Assembly (NCBI RefSeq): GCF_001612685.1
Contig: NZ_BDAY01000044.1
Coordinates: 1-58,695, forward strand
Reading direction: 5' to 3'
DNA length: 58,695 bases
Origin: Nocardia altamirensis NBRC 108246
GTDB taxonomy: Bacteria > Actinomycetota > Actinomycetes > Mycobacteriales > Mycobacteriaceae
The number at the start of each line of letters is the position of its first letter. The first letter of the stretch is position 1. The notes beneath the pieces are model-generated. The model ran no database searches. It saw only the letters and a program-made list of their open reading frames with translations, and was not told where the DNA came from. Shown here piece by piece: positions 24,199 to 33,150 of this stretch. A program made the position numbers and the translations under genes.

Positions 24199-25371
24199 TC
24201 ACAATCCGAGGATCGTGGAGGCGATGATGGTGCGCTGCACCTCGCTGGAGCCTCCGTAGATGGTTGTCTTGCGGTAGTTCAGGTAGCCGGGTCCGCTGCG
24301 CTGCGCCCAACCGGGCGAGGCGATCTCGTCGGCGCCGACCGGCAGCGCGTCCTGGCCCGCGATATCGAGCAGCAGTTCGGTGGTGGCCTGCTGCAGCTCC
24401 GAGCCGCGCAGCTTCAGCACCGACGATGCCGGATTCGGCTTGCCGTCCGAGGAATTGGAGACCACGCGCAGCTGGGTGAGCTCGAGCGCGAGCAGTTCGT
24501 TCTCCAGCTCGGCGACCCGCGCCGCGAACAACGGATCCTCGAGCAGCGTTCCGGTGCCGGACTTCGTCTGCGCCGCATACTCCTTCGCGATGCCGATCTT
24601 CACCTTGGTGCGGCCGACGCCGGTGATGCCGGTGCGCTCGTTGCCGAGCAGGAACTTGGCGTAGGTCCAGCCCATGTTCTCCTGGCCGACCAGCTGATCG
24701 GCGGGCACCCTGACGTTCTCGAAGAACACCTCGTTCACCTCGTAGCCGCCGTCGATCAGCTTGATCGGGCGGATGGTGACACCGGGCGACTTCACGTCGA
24801 ACAGCAGGAACGAGATGCCTGCCTGCTTCTTCGGCGCGTTCGGATCGGTGCGGACCAGGCAGAAGATCCAGTCCGCATACTGCGCGAGCGTGGTCCAGAT
24901 CTTCTGGCCGTTGACGATGTAGGAATCGCCGTCGCGCACCGCGGTGGTGCGCAGCGAGGCGAGGTCGGAGCCTGCGTCCGGCTCGGAAAAGCCTTGGCAC
25001 CACCAGATGTCCAGCGCGGCCGTGGCGGGCAGGAAGCGCTGCTTGAGCTCGTCGGAGCCGAAGTGCGCGATCACCGGGCCGACCATCTGCGCGTTGAAGG
25101 TGAGCGGCTCCGGCACCGAGGCGAGCTGCATCTCGTCCTGCCAGAGATGGCGCTGCATCGGAGTCCAGTCCTTGCCACCCCACTCGACCGGCCAGTTCGG
25201 CACCGCGAGGCCGTGCTCGTTGAGGATCTTGTGGGTACGGACGATCTCGTCGCGGGACAGCTCGTTGCCGTACTTGAAGCGCTCACGAATGTCGGCGGGA
25301 ATCTCGGTCCGATAGAACTTTCGCAGTTCGTCGCGGAAGGCGACCTCGTCGGGGGACAGGCTTATTTTCAT
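24199..25371 (-). CDS. Acyl-CoA dehydrogenase, 390 aa (probable catalytic subunit)
   Basis: This is an acyl-CoA dehydrogenase family member with the FAD/substrate segments QGFSEPDAGSDLASL and IWTTLAQYADW and the C-terminal IYGGSSEVQRTIIA. The usual MCAD catalytic glutamate position (YEGT) is Gly here. A glutamate in GNERTGI sits where isovaleryl-CoA-dehydrogenase-type enzymes and the FadE heterotetramers carry theirs, so this is the likelier catalytic chain. It is first in a two-gene unit with the gene ending at 23065. ATG 25371 has GGAG upstream. No electron-transfer flavoprotein, thiolase or regulator genes flank the pair. Confidence 0.9.
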   Translation of the reverse strand: MKISLSPDEVAFRDELRKFYRTEIPADIRERFKYGNELSRDEIVRTHKILNEHGLAVPNWPVEWGGKDWTPMQRHLWQDEMQLASVPEPLTFNAQMVGPVIAHFGSDELKQRFLPATAALDIWWCQGFSEPDAGSDLASLRTTAVRDGDSYIVNGQKIWTTLAQYADWIFCLVRTDPNAPKKQAGISFLLFDVKSPGVTIRPIKLIDGGYEVNEVFFENVRVPADQLVGQENMGWTYAKFLLGNERTGITGVGRTKVKIGIAKEYAAQTKSGTGTLLEDPLFAARVAELENELLALELTQLRVVSNSSDGKPNPASSVLKLRGSELQQATTELLLDIAGQDALPVGADEIASPGWAQRSGPGYLNYRKTTIYGGSSEVQRTIIASTILGL

Positions 25372-25578
25372 ACGCAGCTCCGTCTGTGTCTCGTACGTCC
25401 GCCGTCCAAACTACCCTCCGGTAATCTCCCACTGTCGACTGGATCACACCGGTAGGACACGCGTAGCCTGGTCACCTCGAGGTGAACAGCCCAGCTACCC
25501 GGGCGGTATTTCTGGCGAACTGGTACGTTGCTGCACGTGGGTTGGGGACCCCAGAGGCTCGGGGATCGAGGAGTACGA

Positions 25579-26472
25579 GTGAACGGCATGACCATCGCAC
25601 GCGCCGCAGCGGCCATGACAGCGCTCGGCATCGGCGCCGCACTGACCGTTGGCGGTTCCGCCGCCGCCGATCCCGCGCCATCGCCGATCGACGCCGCGCT
25701 CACCCATCTCACCGCGACCGCAGGCCCCGACCCGGTCGCACAGACCGGCGTCGCCGCGCTCACGCAGTACACCAAGCTCGCCGATGTCTCCGCGCTGCGC
25801 GACGTCACCAGCGCCTTCACCCCCTTCGCGTATGCGGCACCGACTTTCGGCTGCGGCAGCCTCGGCCCGATCACCACGATCATCGCGGCCGCGAGCACCG
25901 ACACCGTCGACAACGGCCAGGACCTCAACGTCGCGCCGGGCACCCTGCGGTTCAGCGCAACGCCCGCGCACCCCGGCACGCCGCTGGCCTCCGGCCTCGC
26001 CGTGGCCTGGCTGAACATCAACAACGGCGCGAGCGGGATCGACCAGCTCGACGACATCACCGAGTACGGGCTGCCCTCACTGTCGAAGACGGTGCACAGC
26101 GGGCCGGGCACGGTGATCGCCTCGATGTGGGGCATCATCGACTACCCGTTCGCGCACTGTGTGATGACACCGACCGTCGGCACCTTCATGGTGCCGGACC
26201 AGCCCGCAACGCCCCAGGTCAAGCCGTTGAACACGGACAGGCCCGGCGTGGTCACGCCTGGACCCAACGGGACCATCACCGGTCCGCTGCCGGAATCCGC
26301 ACCGGCCACCTCGACGCAGCCAGCCCCGGCTCCCGCACCCGCCCCGGCCCCTGCTCGCGCGCCGGAGCCGGCCCAGGCCCCCGCCCCGGCCCCAGCTCCG
26401 GCGGCACCGACCACTCCCACCGCTCCCGCGGGCGCCGCGGTGCACGGCGAGTTCACCAAGCCGAGTAGCTGA
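25579..26472 (+). CDS. Secreted protein with Ala/Pro-rich tail, 297 aa
   Basis: The protein has a Sec signal peptide (TIARAAAAMTALGIGAAL..., cleavage near GSAAADP). The central domain of about 150 residues has two cysteines (FGCGSL, AHCVMTP) that could form one disulphide. The C-terminal 60 residues are a PAPAPA-type low-complexity region, which may span the cell wall. GTG 25579 has GAGGAG five bases upstream, and ATG 25588 is the alternative. I recall similar secreted proteins of unknown function in Nocardia and mycobacteria but cannot name the family. A terminator stem follows. Confidence 0.8.
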   Translation: MNGMTIARAAAAMTALGIGAALTVGGSAAADPAPSPIDAALTHLTATAGPDPVAQTGVAALTQYTKLADVSALRDVTSAFTPFAYAAPTFGCGSLGPITTIIAAASTDTVDNGQDLNVAPGTLRFSATPAHPGTPLASGLAVAWLNINNGASGIDQLDDITEYGLPSLSKTVHSGPGTVIASMWGIIDYPFAHCVMTPTVGTFMVPDQPATPQVKPLNTDRPGVVTPGPNGTITGPLPESAPATSTQPAPAPAPAPAPARAPEPAQAPAPAPAPAAPTTPTAPAGAAVHGEFTKPSS

Positions 26473-26476
26473 TACC

Positions 26477-26504
26477 GCGGCACCGCCACGAAGGACGGTG
26501 CCGC
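26477..26504. terminator. Bidirectional terminator between convergent genes
   Basis: GCGGCACCG (26477-26485) pairs with CGGTGCCGC (26496-26504) across a 10-base loop. It lies between the secreted-protein gene and the reverse-strand epoxide hydrolase gene. Confidence 0.7.
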
Positions 26505-26520
26505 ACAGCCTCGTTCCGGA

Positions 26521-27669
26521 TCAGTGGAGCTTGGCGAAGAAGGCGCGGATATCCGCGACGTGCATCTGCGGCTTCTCCATCGCCACGAAGTGATTGCCGG
26601 TGTTGCCCTCCGGCCAGTGCGCGATCGTGTTGTCGCGCTCGGCAAGTCGCAGCATCAGCGCGGAGCCACCACCATAGACACCGGTCGGCACCTGCTTCTG
26701 TCCCTTCGGCCACCCGAACCGCCCGTCCGCGCCGAGACCGTTGTACATCGGCCAGGACGAGGACCCCGCCGTGTTGGTGAACCAGTAGAGGCTGACATTG
26801 GTCAGCAGATCGTCGCGGTCCATGACATCCTCGGCCCGTTCGGCGAGGTAGGTGAACTCGTCGAACTTGTGCATCAGCCAACCGAGCAGGCCGACCGGGG
26901 AATCGGTCCACGCATGCGCGAAGGTCTGCGGCGCGACGCGCAGCAGCGCGTGATGGTCGACGCCGGTCATCCACTGCTGCATCAGATCCCATTCGGCACG
27001 TTCGTCGGCGGACATCGTCGGCACATCCGCCTCGGTCGGTATGCCGATGCCGCCATCGAGGTGTACGCCGATCACCCGGTCCGGCGCCGCGATCGCCAGC
27101 TCGGGCGCGACATACGCGCCGAGATCACCACCCTGGGCGCCGAACCGCTCGTACCCGAGCCGATCCATGAGGACCAGGAACATGTCGGCCACCCGGCCAG
27201 GCGTCATCCCCGGCTCCGTCGGCCCGTCCGAAAACGCGAAACCGGGCACCGAGGGAACCACGACGTGGAACGCCTGCGCCGGATCGAGCCCGTGCGAGCG
27301 CGGGTCGCTGAGCAGGCCGATCGTCTTGGTGAACTCGACGAAGGTGTTCGGCCAGCCGTGGACCAGGATCAGCGGAGTCGCGTCCGGCTCGGGCGAACGC
27401 ACGTGCAGGAAGTGCACGTCGAGGCCGTCGATCTCGGTGATGAACTGCGGGAACTCGTTCAACGCCGCCTCCTGGGCACGCCAGTCGAATCCGGTCCGCC
27501 AGTACTCGGCCAGCTCGGTGAGATAGGCGACCGAAACGCCGCGCTCCGAGCCCGTGCCCGGCAGCTGCGCCGACCAACGGGTGCGGGCCAGACGGTCGTG
27601 CAGATCGTCGAGGTCGGCCTGCGGGATGTCGATTCGGAACGGGCGAATCTCGGTGCGGTCGAGGGTCAT
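26521..27669 (-). CDS. Epoxide hydrolase (EHN/alpha-beta hydrolase), 382 aa
   Basis: An EHN N-terminal domain (IRPFRIDIPQADLDDLHDRL) precedes an alpha/beta-hydrolase. The HGWP oxyanion motif, the nucleophile aspartate in GAQGGDLGAY near residue 180, and the C-terminal GNTGNHFVAMEKP with the likely catalytic histidine are all present. The lid has the tyrosines expected to protonate the epoxide. Microsomal-type epoxide hydrolases open epoxides to diols. AAGGAG precedes ATG 27669. A WYL-domain regulator is divergent, with a TAGGAC...GTCCTA palindrome between them, so substrate-responsive control is plausible. The natural substrate is unknown. Confidence 0.9.
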   Translation of the reverse strand: MTLDRTEIRPFRIDIPQADLDDLHDRLARTRWSAQLPGTGSERGVSVAYLTELAEYWRTGFDWRAQEAALNEFPQFITEIDGLDVHFLHVRSPEPDATPLILVHGWPNTFVEFTKTIGLLSDPRSHGLDPAQAFHVVVPSVPGFAFSDGPTEPGMTPGRVADMFLVLMDRLGYERFGAQGGDLGAYVAPELAIAAPDRVIGVHLDGGIGIPTEADVPTMSADERAEWDLMQQWMTGVDHHALLRVAPQTFAHAWTDSPVGLLGWLMHKFDEFTYLAERAEDVMDRDDLLTNVSLYWFTNTAGSSSWPMYNGLGADGRFGWPKGQKQVPTGVYGGGSALMLRLAERDNTIAHWPEGNTGNHFVAMEKPQMHVADIRAFFAKLH

Positions 27670-27724
27670 CGGGGTCTCCTTGGCTAACCGGTTTGCTGAA
27701 CTGAAGACCACGGTAGGAGCCATA

Positions 27725-27743
27725 TAGGACTACCTATGTCCTA
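27725..27743. promoter_or_regulatory. Candidate operator between epoxide hydrolase and WYL regulator
   Basis: TAGGAC (27725-27730) and GTCCTA (27738-27743) form an inverted repeat with a seven-base spacer in the 96-bp divergent region. The position fits autoregulation by the WYL-domain protein. Confidence 0.4.
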
Positions 27744-27765
27744 GTTATCTGGAATTCTGAAGTTC

Positions 27766-28734
27766 ATGAACGATACTTCGGCGCGGCTGCTCCGACTGCT
27801 CTCACTGCTGCAGACACCGCGCGAGTGGCCGGGCAGTGAATTGGCCGACCGCCTCGGCGTCACCGATCGCACCGTGCGCCGCGATATCGACCGGCTGCGC
27901 GAACTCGGCTATCCGGTCGAGGCGACGATGGGCGCTGCGGGCGGCTACCGCCTGGTGGCCGGTTCGGCGCTGCCGCCGCTGCTGGTCGAGGACGACGAGG
28001 CGGTCGCGATCGCGGTGGGCCTGCGGGCCGCGGCGGGTTACGCCGTCGCAGGCATCGAGGACGCGTCGGTGCGCGCACTCACCAAGCTGGAGCAGGTCCT
28101 GCCCGCCAAGCTGCGCCGCCGAGTGCGGGTGCTCGGCACCGCGCTCGCGCTGCCGAGCGAGACCGGACCGACCGCAGACCCGGAAGTGCTCACCACGCTC
28201 GCCGCGGCCGTAACCAATAGGGAGCGAGTACGTTTCGCTTACCGGGACGGCGCGGGAACGCAGACCCGCAGGCATGCGGAACCGATCGGCCTCGCGCCGG
28301 CCCGGCACCGCTGGTACCTCGTCGGCTACGACCTGGATCGCAACGACTGGCGGATGTTTCGCGTCGACCGCATCGAAAACCCGCAGCCCACCGCGGCCAG
28401 GATCACCCCGCGCGAGCTACCCGCCGCAGACGCCGCGGCCTATGTCGCCGGGCATCGAACCGACTGGGGTACGCCGACTTTCCGGCTATCGGTGACCATT
28501 CACGCGCCCGCGGGACAGGTCGCGGCCCGGTTCGGCGGCGAGCCGAACGAACTCCGTGCGATCGACGACCACACCTGCCGACTCGATGCGCTCCGCGACG
28601 ATGCACCGGAATGGTTGGCGCACCGGCTGATCGCCCTCGGCGTCGACTTCGAGGTGCACGAACCCGCCGCGCTGATCGATCAATTGCGCTCGGCGTCAGC
28701 ACGAATCGAGCGTGCCGTCGCCGGACACCGCTGA
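27766..28734 (+). CDS. HTH/WYL-domain transcriptional regulator, 322 aa
   Basis: A DeoR-like winged HTH lies at residues 5-60 (ELADRLGVTDRTVRRDIDRLRELG, shown by its LGVTDRTVRRD recognition helix). A WYL domain follows near residues 145-210, containing the literal RHRWYLVGYDL and WRMFRVDRI segments, then a C-terminal WCX extension. WYL domains bind ligands such as nucleic acids or small molecules and tune promoter choice. Divergence from the epoxide hydrolase gene suggests it controls that gene. ATG 27766 is the only reasonable start. Confidence 0.92.
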   Translation: MNDTSARLLRLLSLLQTPREWPGSELADRLGVTDRTVRRDIDRLRELGYPVEATMGAAGGYRLVAGSALPPLLVEDDEAVAIAVGLRAAAGYAVAGIEDASVRALTKLEQVLPAKLRRRVRVLGTALALPSETGPTADPEVLTTLAAAVTNRERVRFAYRDGAGTQTRRHAEPIGLAPARHRWYLVGYDLDRNDWRMFRVDRIENPQPTAARITPRELPAADAAAYVAGHRTDWGTPTFRLSVTIHAPAGQVAARFGGEPNELRAIDDHTCRLDALRDDAPEWLAHRLIALGVDFEVHEPAALIDQLRSASARIERAVAGHR

Positions 28735-28762
28735 CGCGGTGCGGTCGAGCGCTCCGGAAACG

Positions 28763-29686
28763 CTACGGCGCGAGCTGAATGCGCAGTACCGCCCCGCTTT
28801 CAGTGCCCGCCAGTAGCTGATCGGGCCGTCCAGGCACCGCGACCACCGAGGTCATCGGCTCGCCACTCAGCACGGCACAGCTCGCGCCGGTGGCCGGATC
28901 GACGCGCACGAGCTGACCGAAAACCGTAGTCACATACAGAATTCCGTCCGCATCGACGAGGAGATCGTCGGTGAAATCCGGAATACCGGCCAGCGGCGAC
29001 GACAGGTCGGCGACCGCGGAACTGCTGCCCGGCGCATCGATCGGGATCCGCAGGACCCGGCCGAGCGGACCACCGTTGGACGTCACATAGAGCATCCGGC
29101 CGCGGACGACGACGCCGTTCGCACTCGTCTTCGGCGCCTGCGCGGTCCACGCGTCGTCGATGCTGCCGTCCGGGCGGACCCGGATCACACCGGACAACGA
29201 CGCACCGAGATAGAGGTAGCCGTCCGCGTCGAACGCGGCGCCGTTGGGCATGGTGGCGACGCCGGAGACGAAGACCTCGGGCTTCGGGTCCGCGGCCGCC
29301 GGATCGAAACGCACCACCCCGCCGGGCCGGACCAGGCTGGTCGGCGTGTCCCCGTAGACGACATAGAGCAACCCGTCCGGCCCACTGCGCACCGCACCGG
29401 GGAATTCCACCGGCACGGTCGCGGTCAGTGCACCGGAGCGGTCATAGCGTTGCACCACACCGCGGTAGGTGCGGGAGACCCAGAGATTGCCCGCGACGTC
29501 ATAGCCGACGTTCTCCGACCAGTCGTACATCGGCACTGCGGCGGGCACCGCGGTCGCGGACGACGCAGACCCGCACCCGGCGATCGAACCGGCACTCGGG
29601 TCCGCGACGGCGGCCGGTGCGGTGCACGCCAGCGCGACCAACAGCGCGGGCCAGAGCAGGGCGCCTGACCGGGGAATTCTTCTCAA
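28763..29686 (-). CDS. Secreted beta-propeller (SMP-30/NHL-like) protein, 307 aa
   Basis: A signal peptide (MRRIPRSGALLWPALLVALACTAPAAVADP) is followed by repeated propeller blades. The recurrent pattern is DxxGNLW, DGLLYVVYG, DADGYLYLGAS, VDADGILYVTT and VPGRPDQLLAG, typical of SMP-30/gluconolactonase or NHL proteins. The cysteine within the signal core is not in a good lipobox. It may bind or hydrolyse a lactone-like or cell-wall ligand. No metal ligands can be assigned confidently by eye. It is convergent with the WYL regulator and divergent from the hydrolase gene that follows. Confidence 0.75.
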   Translation of the reverse strand: MRRIPRSGALLWPALLVALACTAPAAVADPSAGSIAGCGSASSATAVPAAVPMYDWSENVGYDVAGNLWVSRTYRGVVQRYDRSGALTATVPVEFPGAVRSGPDGLLYVVYGDTPTSLVRPGGVVRFDPAAADPKPEVFVSGVATMPNGAAFDADGYLYLGASLSGVIRVRPDGSIDDAWTAQAPKTSANGVVVRGRMLYVTSNGGPLGRVLRIPIDAPGSSSAVADLSSPLAGIPDFTDDLLVDADGILYVTTVFGQLVRVDPATGASCAVLSGEPMTSVVAVPGRPDQLLAGTESGAVLRIQLAP

Positions 29687-29756
29687 CGGGCACCTCTGTC
29701 ACTCGGCGCGGACACAGCAATCGGCTGGCATTCTAGCCCCGTTAGCCGAGGAAATC

Positions 29757-30521
29757 ATGAAGTCCACTGAGCAGCAGGATCTTTGGCAGTATCTGGGCAT
29801 GCCATATTTCGACGGCGCGCGCGGCCGGATGCACTATCGGCGGTGGCCGATCGAAAACACCGTGGCCACAGTCCTGTTACTGCCCGGTATGGGCCAGCAC
29901 AGCGGCCACTATCACCGATTCGCGCGCACGCTGAAGGCCGCCGATATCGAGATGTGGGCGCTCGATACTTCGGGACACGGGCTCAGCGAGGGCGATTCGG
30001 GTAAACCGGGCACCCTGTCGGAGCTGGTCGCCGACGCGTTGATGATGGTCGAGCTCGTGCGCGCGACCGCACCGCAACCACCGTTGCTGATGATGGGGCA
30101 TTCGCTCGGGGCCGTCACCACGCTCGGCATGTTCGGCGCCGCGGTGCCGGACCCGGCCGAGGCCACGGCCGACTCGACCGTGGAACGCGCCCTCCCGCTG
30201 CGCCCCGCCCTCGCCGCGGACACGGTGGCAGGCATCGTCCTGTCCGGCGTGCCGAAGCGGGCACTCGGCGGCGGCGCCCGTGGCGCGGCGGGAACACCAC
30301 TGCCGCCGAGCCTTCCGGTGCTCGCGGTGCACGGTGTCGAGGACCGCAGGGCACCCATTGATGCGATAAGGGTATGGACTCGGCGCCATGAGTCGGTAGA
30401 TTTGCACGAGTACATCGACGCCGGACACGATCTGCTGCACGAGCCAGTACACGCACAGGTCGCCGCCGACATCGTGGACTGGATGCAGGGCGTGGTCGTG
30501 GGGTTGGCGCGACGCCCGTGA
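29757..30521 (+). CDS. Alpha/beta hydrolase (serine aminopeptidase/monoacylglycerol-lipase-like), 254 aa
   Basis: The nucleophile elbow is GHSLG with Ser116. The acid is in HGVEDRRAP and the histidine in DAGHDLLHEP, so the triad is complete. The early LLLPGMGQHSGHYHRFA and LDTSGHGLSEG segments match the S33 hydrolase/monoacylglycerol lipase group. It has no signal peptide. ATG 29757 has GAGGAAA just upstream. It lies about 56 bp before an ESX-like gene module but has no obvious link to it. Lipid or ester substrates are likely. Confidence 0.85.
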   Translation: MKSTEQQDLWQYLGMPYFDGARGRMHYRRWPIENTVATVLLLPGMGQHSGHYHRFARTLKAADIEMWALDTSGHGLSEGDSGKPGTLSELVADALMMVELVRATAPQPPLLMMGHSLGAVTTLGMFGAAVPDPAEATADSTVERALPLRPALAADTVAGIVLSGVPKRALGGGARGAAGTPLPPSLPVLAVHGVEDRRAPIDAIRVWTRRHESVDLHEYIDAGHDLLHEPVHAQVAADIVDWMQGVVVGLARRP

Positions 30522-30577
30522 ACTGAGCGCCTTCGGCGAGGCCGAAGGTGCCACAGACAAGGAAGGGGGACGGCGAG

Positions 30578-31018
30578 GTGCCATCGAACGAGAACGCTAC
30601 TGGCGTCGGGAGCCCGGATCTCTCGATCGTCGCCGCGCCCGGCGTCACCGCCGCCGCGCTGCACAAGGCCGTCGATGAAGGCGCGGTGTGGATCGACGGC
30701 ATGCTGGTCGCCGACGGTGTGCACGAGCGCTGTGCGCGGCGCTACGAGGAACTCGCCGATCAGGTCGAGGCACAGATCAAGGTGCTCAACGACGCGGCGG
30801 CGCTGCCTGGGTTCGGCGGGTTCGCCTCCGGTGACGCACTGCGCGCCGGATTCGAGAACAAGGCGCACGGCGCGATGACCCGATTGTGGGAGTACGCCGA
30901 AGCCGCCAGAGAACTCGCCATCACCTTCCGCGCCGCGGCGGCCGCGTACAAGCGGACCGACCAGGCGCTGGCGTCGGCGGTCGATCGGATCGACGTGGCG
31001 GGAGTGCCGCATGCGTAA
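30578..31018 (+). CDS. WXG100/ESX-substrate-like helical protein, 146 aa
   Basis: The protein is mostly alpha-helical. Two long amphipathic helices centre on VHERCARRYEELADQVEAQIK and FENKAHGAMTRLWEYAEAARE, as expected for a type VII secretion target. There is no clean WXG, but a helical turn around PGFGGFASGD may replace it. GTG 30578 has GGAAGGGGG eight bases upstream. The stop overlaps the next start by eight bases. With the PPE-like and EspG-like genes downstream it forms an ESX-substrate module. It probably pairs with the PPE-like partner, as PE does with PPE. That pairing is inference. Confidence 0.72.
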   Translation: MPSNENATGVGSPDLSIVAAPGVTAAALHKAVDEGAVWIDGMLVADGVHERCARRYEELADQVEAQIKVLNDAAALPGFGGFASGDALRAGFENKAHGAMTRLWEYAEAARELAITFRAAAAAYKRTDQALASAVDRIDVAGVPHA

Positions 31019-32336
31019 ATTGCCGAGGAACGCTGATGGGTCCCTGCAGCGGCGGACCGACCCCGCGTACGCGCCGACCGTCGAGATCTTCGACAACATG
31101 CCCCACAAGGTCATCCACGACAAGGTCCAGCTGCTGAAGCCGTCGGTGCTCGCCAGCGGACAGCAGGCCTGGGGCGACTCGGCGGCCGGGCTGGCCGACG
31201 CGGTATCCCAGGCGCACACCGAGATTCGGGCCGCCATCGCGGACGGCTGGCGCGGCAGCGGTGCGCACCGCGCGGCCGAGGCGGTGCGGTCGTTCGAGGA
31301 AACCGGGCAGGAACTCGCGGACGTGCTCGCGGTCGTTTCGCAACGGCTCGGCCGAGCCGGTGACGCGGCCGAGGCGCTGCGGTCCGCCGTGTCCGCGCCG
31401 CCTGCGACCGCACTCGATCTGGGTGCGGCCCTGCTGGATCCGACCCAGGCCACCACCAATGCCTCGGATCAGAAGACGGCCGAGCACAGCCGCCAGGATG
31501 TCGTGCGCGCGATGAACGACATCTACACCGGCGTGTTCATCCCGACCGGCACCGACGTGCCCGCGTTCCCCGACCAGCAGGCCGGTGACCCGCAGGCCGC
31601 GCCGAGCGGATCGCCTGCCGCGAAGCTCGCCGGACCTGGCCTCGGCACGGAAACGCCACTGACACAGCAGGTTCCGCTCGGGACAGGCGCAGCGGGCAGC
31701 CAGCCCGCTGCCGCCGCGACAACCACCGAGGAGCGGATCGCCGCCGAGCAGCCTGCCACCGACACCGAGGAACCCGCGGCCGTCGCCCCGGCGAGCAGCC
31801 CCGTCGTTCCCGACATCGGTGCGCCCTCGACACCCGCACTCTCCCCCGTCACCGTGGCGGCCGCGACGGAGTCCGCGCTGTCGACGACACCGGCGGCAAC
31901 CCAGGCTCCGAGCACACCCGCCGCGGCAACGCCGGCGACACCGATGACCACCCCGGCCTCCACTCCGCAGGTCAGCGTGCCGACCATGCCTGGAACGACC
32001 GGTACCGCCACCGCCGACGAACAACGCAAGCGCGACGAGCAACGGCGCGCGACTCAGCACAGCAGCAGCGACGCGGTCACCGGACTCGGCGCCGGCGCGA
32101 TGGGCGGCCTGATGGGCGGGGCCATCGCAGCGGGCGACACCCCGCGAGCGGGTTCCAGTGTGGCCGCGAACGCGGCGACCGCCCGCCCCGCGCAGTACGA
32201 CGACGAGGAGGACGACGATTTCCTCTTCGACGACCTCCCCACCTATCTCGAACCCTCCGACAACGGCGGTGAGTTGATCGGCGCGATCGATCCGACCACG
32301 CCGCCGGTGCTCGGCGAGTGGACCGAGCTGGAGTGA
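31011..32336 (+). CDS. PPE-like ESX-associated protein, 441 aa
   Basis: The N-terminal 170 residues form a helical domain with a GWRGSGAHRA turn, the WXG-type motif of this superfamily. After it comes a long Ala/Pro/Thr-rich low-complexity region (about 200-340), a GLGAGAMGGLMGG glycine stretch, and an acidic tail (QYDDEEDDDFLFDDLP). The start overlaps the previous gene and the stop overlaps the EspG-like start (GTGA), so the three are translationally coupled. No PPE residues are present at the N-terminus, hence PPE-like. Secretion through an ESX system encoded elsewhere is inferred. Confidence 0.75.
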   Translation: MRKLPRNADGSLQRRTDPAYAPTVEIFDNMPHKVIHDKVQLLKPSVLASGQQAWGDSAAGLADAVSQAHTEIRAAIADGWRGSGAHRAAEAVRSFEETGQELADVLAVVSQRLGRAGDAAEALRSAVSAPPATALDLGAALLDPTQATTNASDQKTAEHSRQDVVRAMNDIYTGVFIPTGTDVPAFPDQQAGDPQAAPSGSPAAKLAGPGLGTETPLTQQVPLGTGAAGSQPAAAATTTEERIAAEQPATDTEEPAAVAPASSPVVPDIGAPSTPALSPVTVAAATESALSTTPAATQAPSTPAAATPATPMTTPASTPQVSVPTMPGTTGTATADEQRKRDEQRRATQHSSSDAVTGLGAGAMGGLMGGAIAAGDTPRAGSSVAANAATARPAQYDDEEDDDFLFDDLPTYLEPSDNGGELIGAIDPTTPPVLGEWTELE

Positions 32337-33103
32337 ACTGGACGCTGACGCCGGACCAGTTCGCACTCGCGTGGGCGCGTACCGATGGTGATCGGATGCC
32401 CTATCCGCTGGCCGTCCGGTTGTCCGCGCGCGACAGCGTCGAGCGAGACGCGCAACTGCCCGCGCTGACCGCCTGGTGCGATCAGGTGCTCGACGCAGAT
32501 CTGGAGGCGGCGCTGCGCGTGCTCGCGGCGCCGGAGCTGCGCATCGAGGTCTACGGCGAACGCGAACCGGGCCAGGAGCCGAACGCGGTGGTCCGGCCGG
32601 TGCGGGTGCTCGGCGCGGCGGCAGGCAATGTCGCGGTGGTCGCCGCACAACGCCCCGGCGCGACGCCGGACCGCGGCGGTGACATCCGGCTGTTCGTCGG
32701 CAGCGTGAAAAGCCTGACCGCGCGGGTTGTTTCGATGCTGCCCGAGTATCCGCCAGGCACCGTCCCGCGCTTGACCGCGCCGCTGGCCAGGGTCGTCGAG
32801 GACAGCAGGGACCTGGTGACCGTGCCGGTGGCCGGGCCGACGGTGCCCGCGCGCATCCGCAGGCTGCTGCGCCAGCCGAGGGACGGCATCGGCCAGTTGG
32901 TGGTGTCGGCCAGGCAGGCCAACGGCGAGCTGCGTCCGTTCGGGGTGTTCTGCTGGATCGACGTGAGCGACGACGGCCGCTACTCGGTGCGCACCGGCGC
33001 CAACGTCGATATCGTCCCGGTGTCCGCGCACGGCTTCATCGCACAGCTGCGCCCGATGGTGACCGCGGCCGAGCGCACCATCGCCTACGCCGATCGCTGG
33101 TAG
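32333..33103 (+). CDS. ESX secretion-associated protein EspG, 256 aa
   Basis: This is an EspG-family chaperone, a cytosolic protein that binds the tip of PPE proteins and keeps them secretion-competent. It starts VNWTLTPDQFALAWARTDGDRMPYPL, typical of the family, and ends with the ISAHGF/RPMVTAAERTIAYADRW-like region. GTG 32333 overlaps the PPE-like stop (GTGA). No EccA-EccE or MycP genes lie in the window, so this would be an orphan substrate-chaperone set. The order, WXG-like then PPE-like then EspG, matches mycobacterial ESX loci. Confidence 0.85.
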   Translation: MNWTLTPDQFALAWARTDGDRMPYPLAVRLSARDSVERDAQLPALTAWCDQVLDADLEAALRVLAAPELRIEVYGEREPGQEPNAVVRPVRVLGAAAGNVAVVAAQRPGATPDRGGDIRLFVGSVKSLTARVVSMLPEYPPGTVPRLTAPLARVVEDSRDLVTVPVAGPTVPARIRRLLRQPRDGIGQLVVSARQANGELRPFGVFCWIDVSDDGRYSVRTGANVDIVPVSAHGFIAQLRPMVTAAERTIAYADRW

Positions 33104-33150
33104 ACACACGGATCGAACCGCCGTGCGCGGCTGGGGTTTACGGTGTATCA

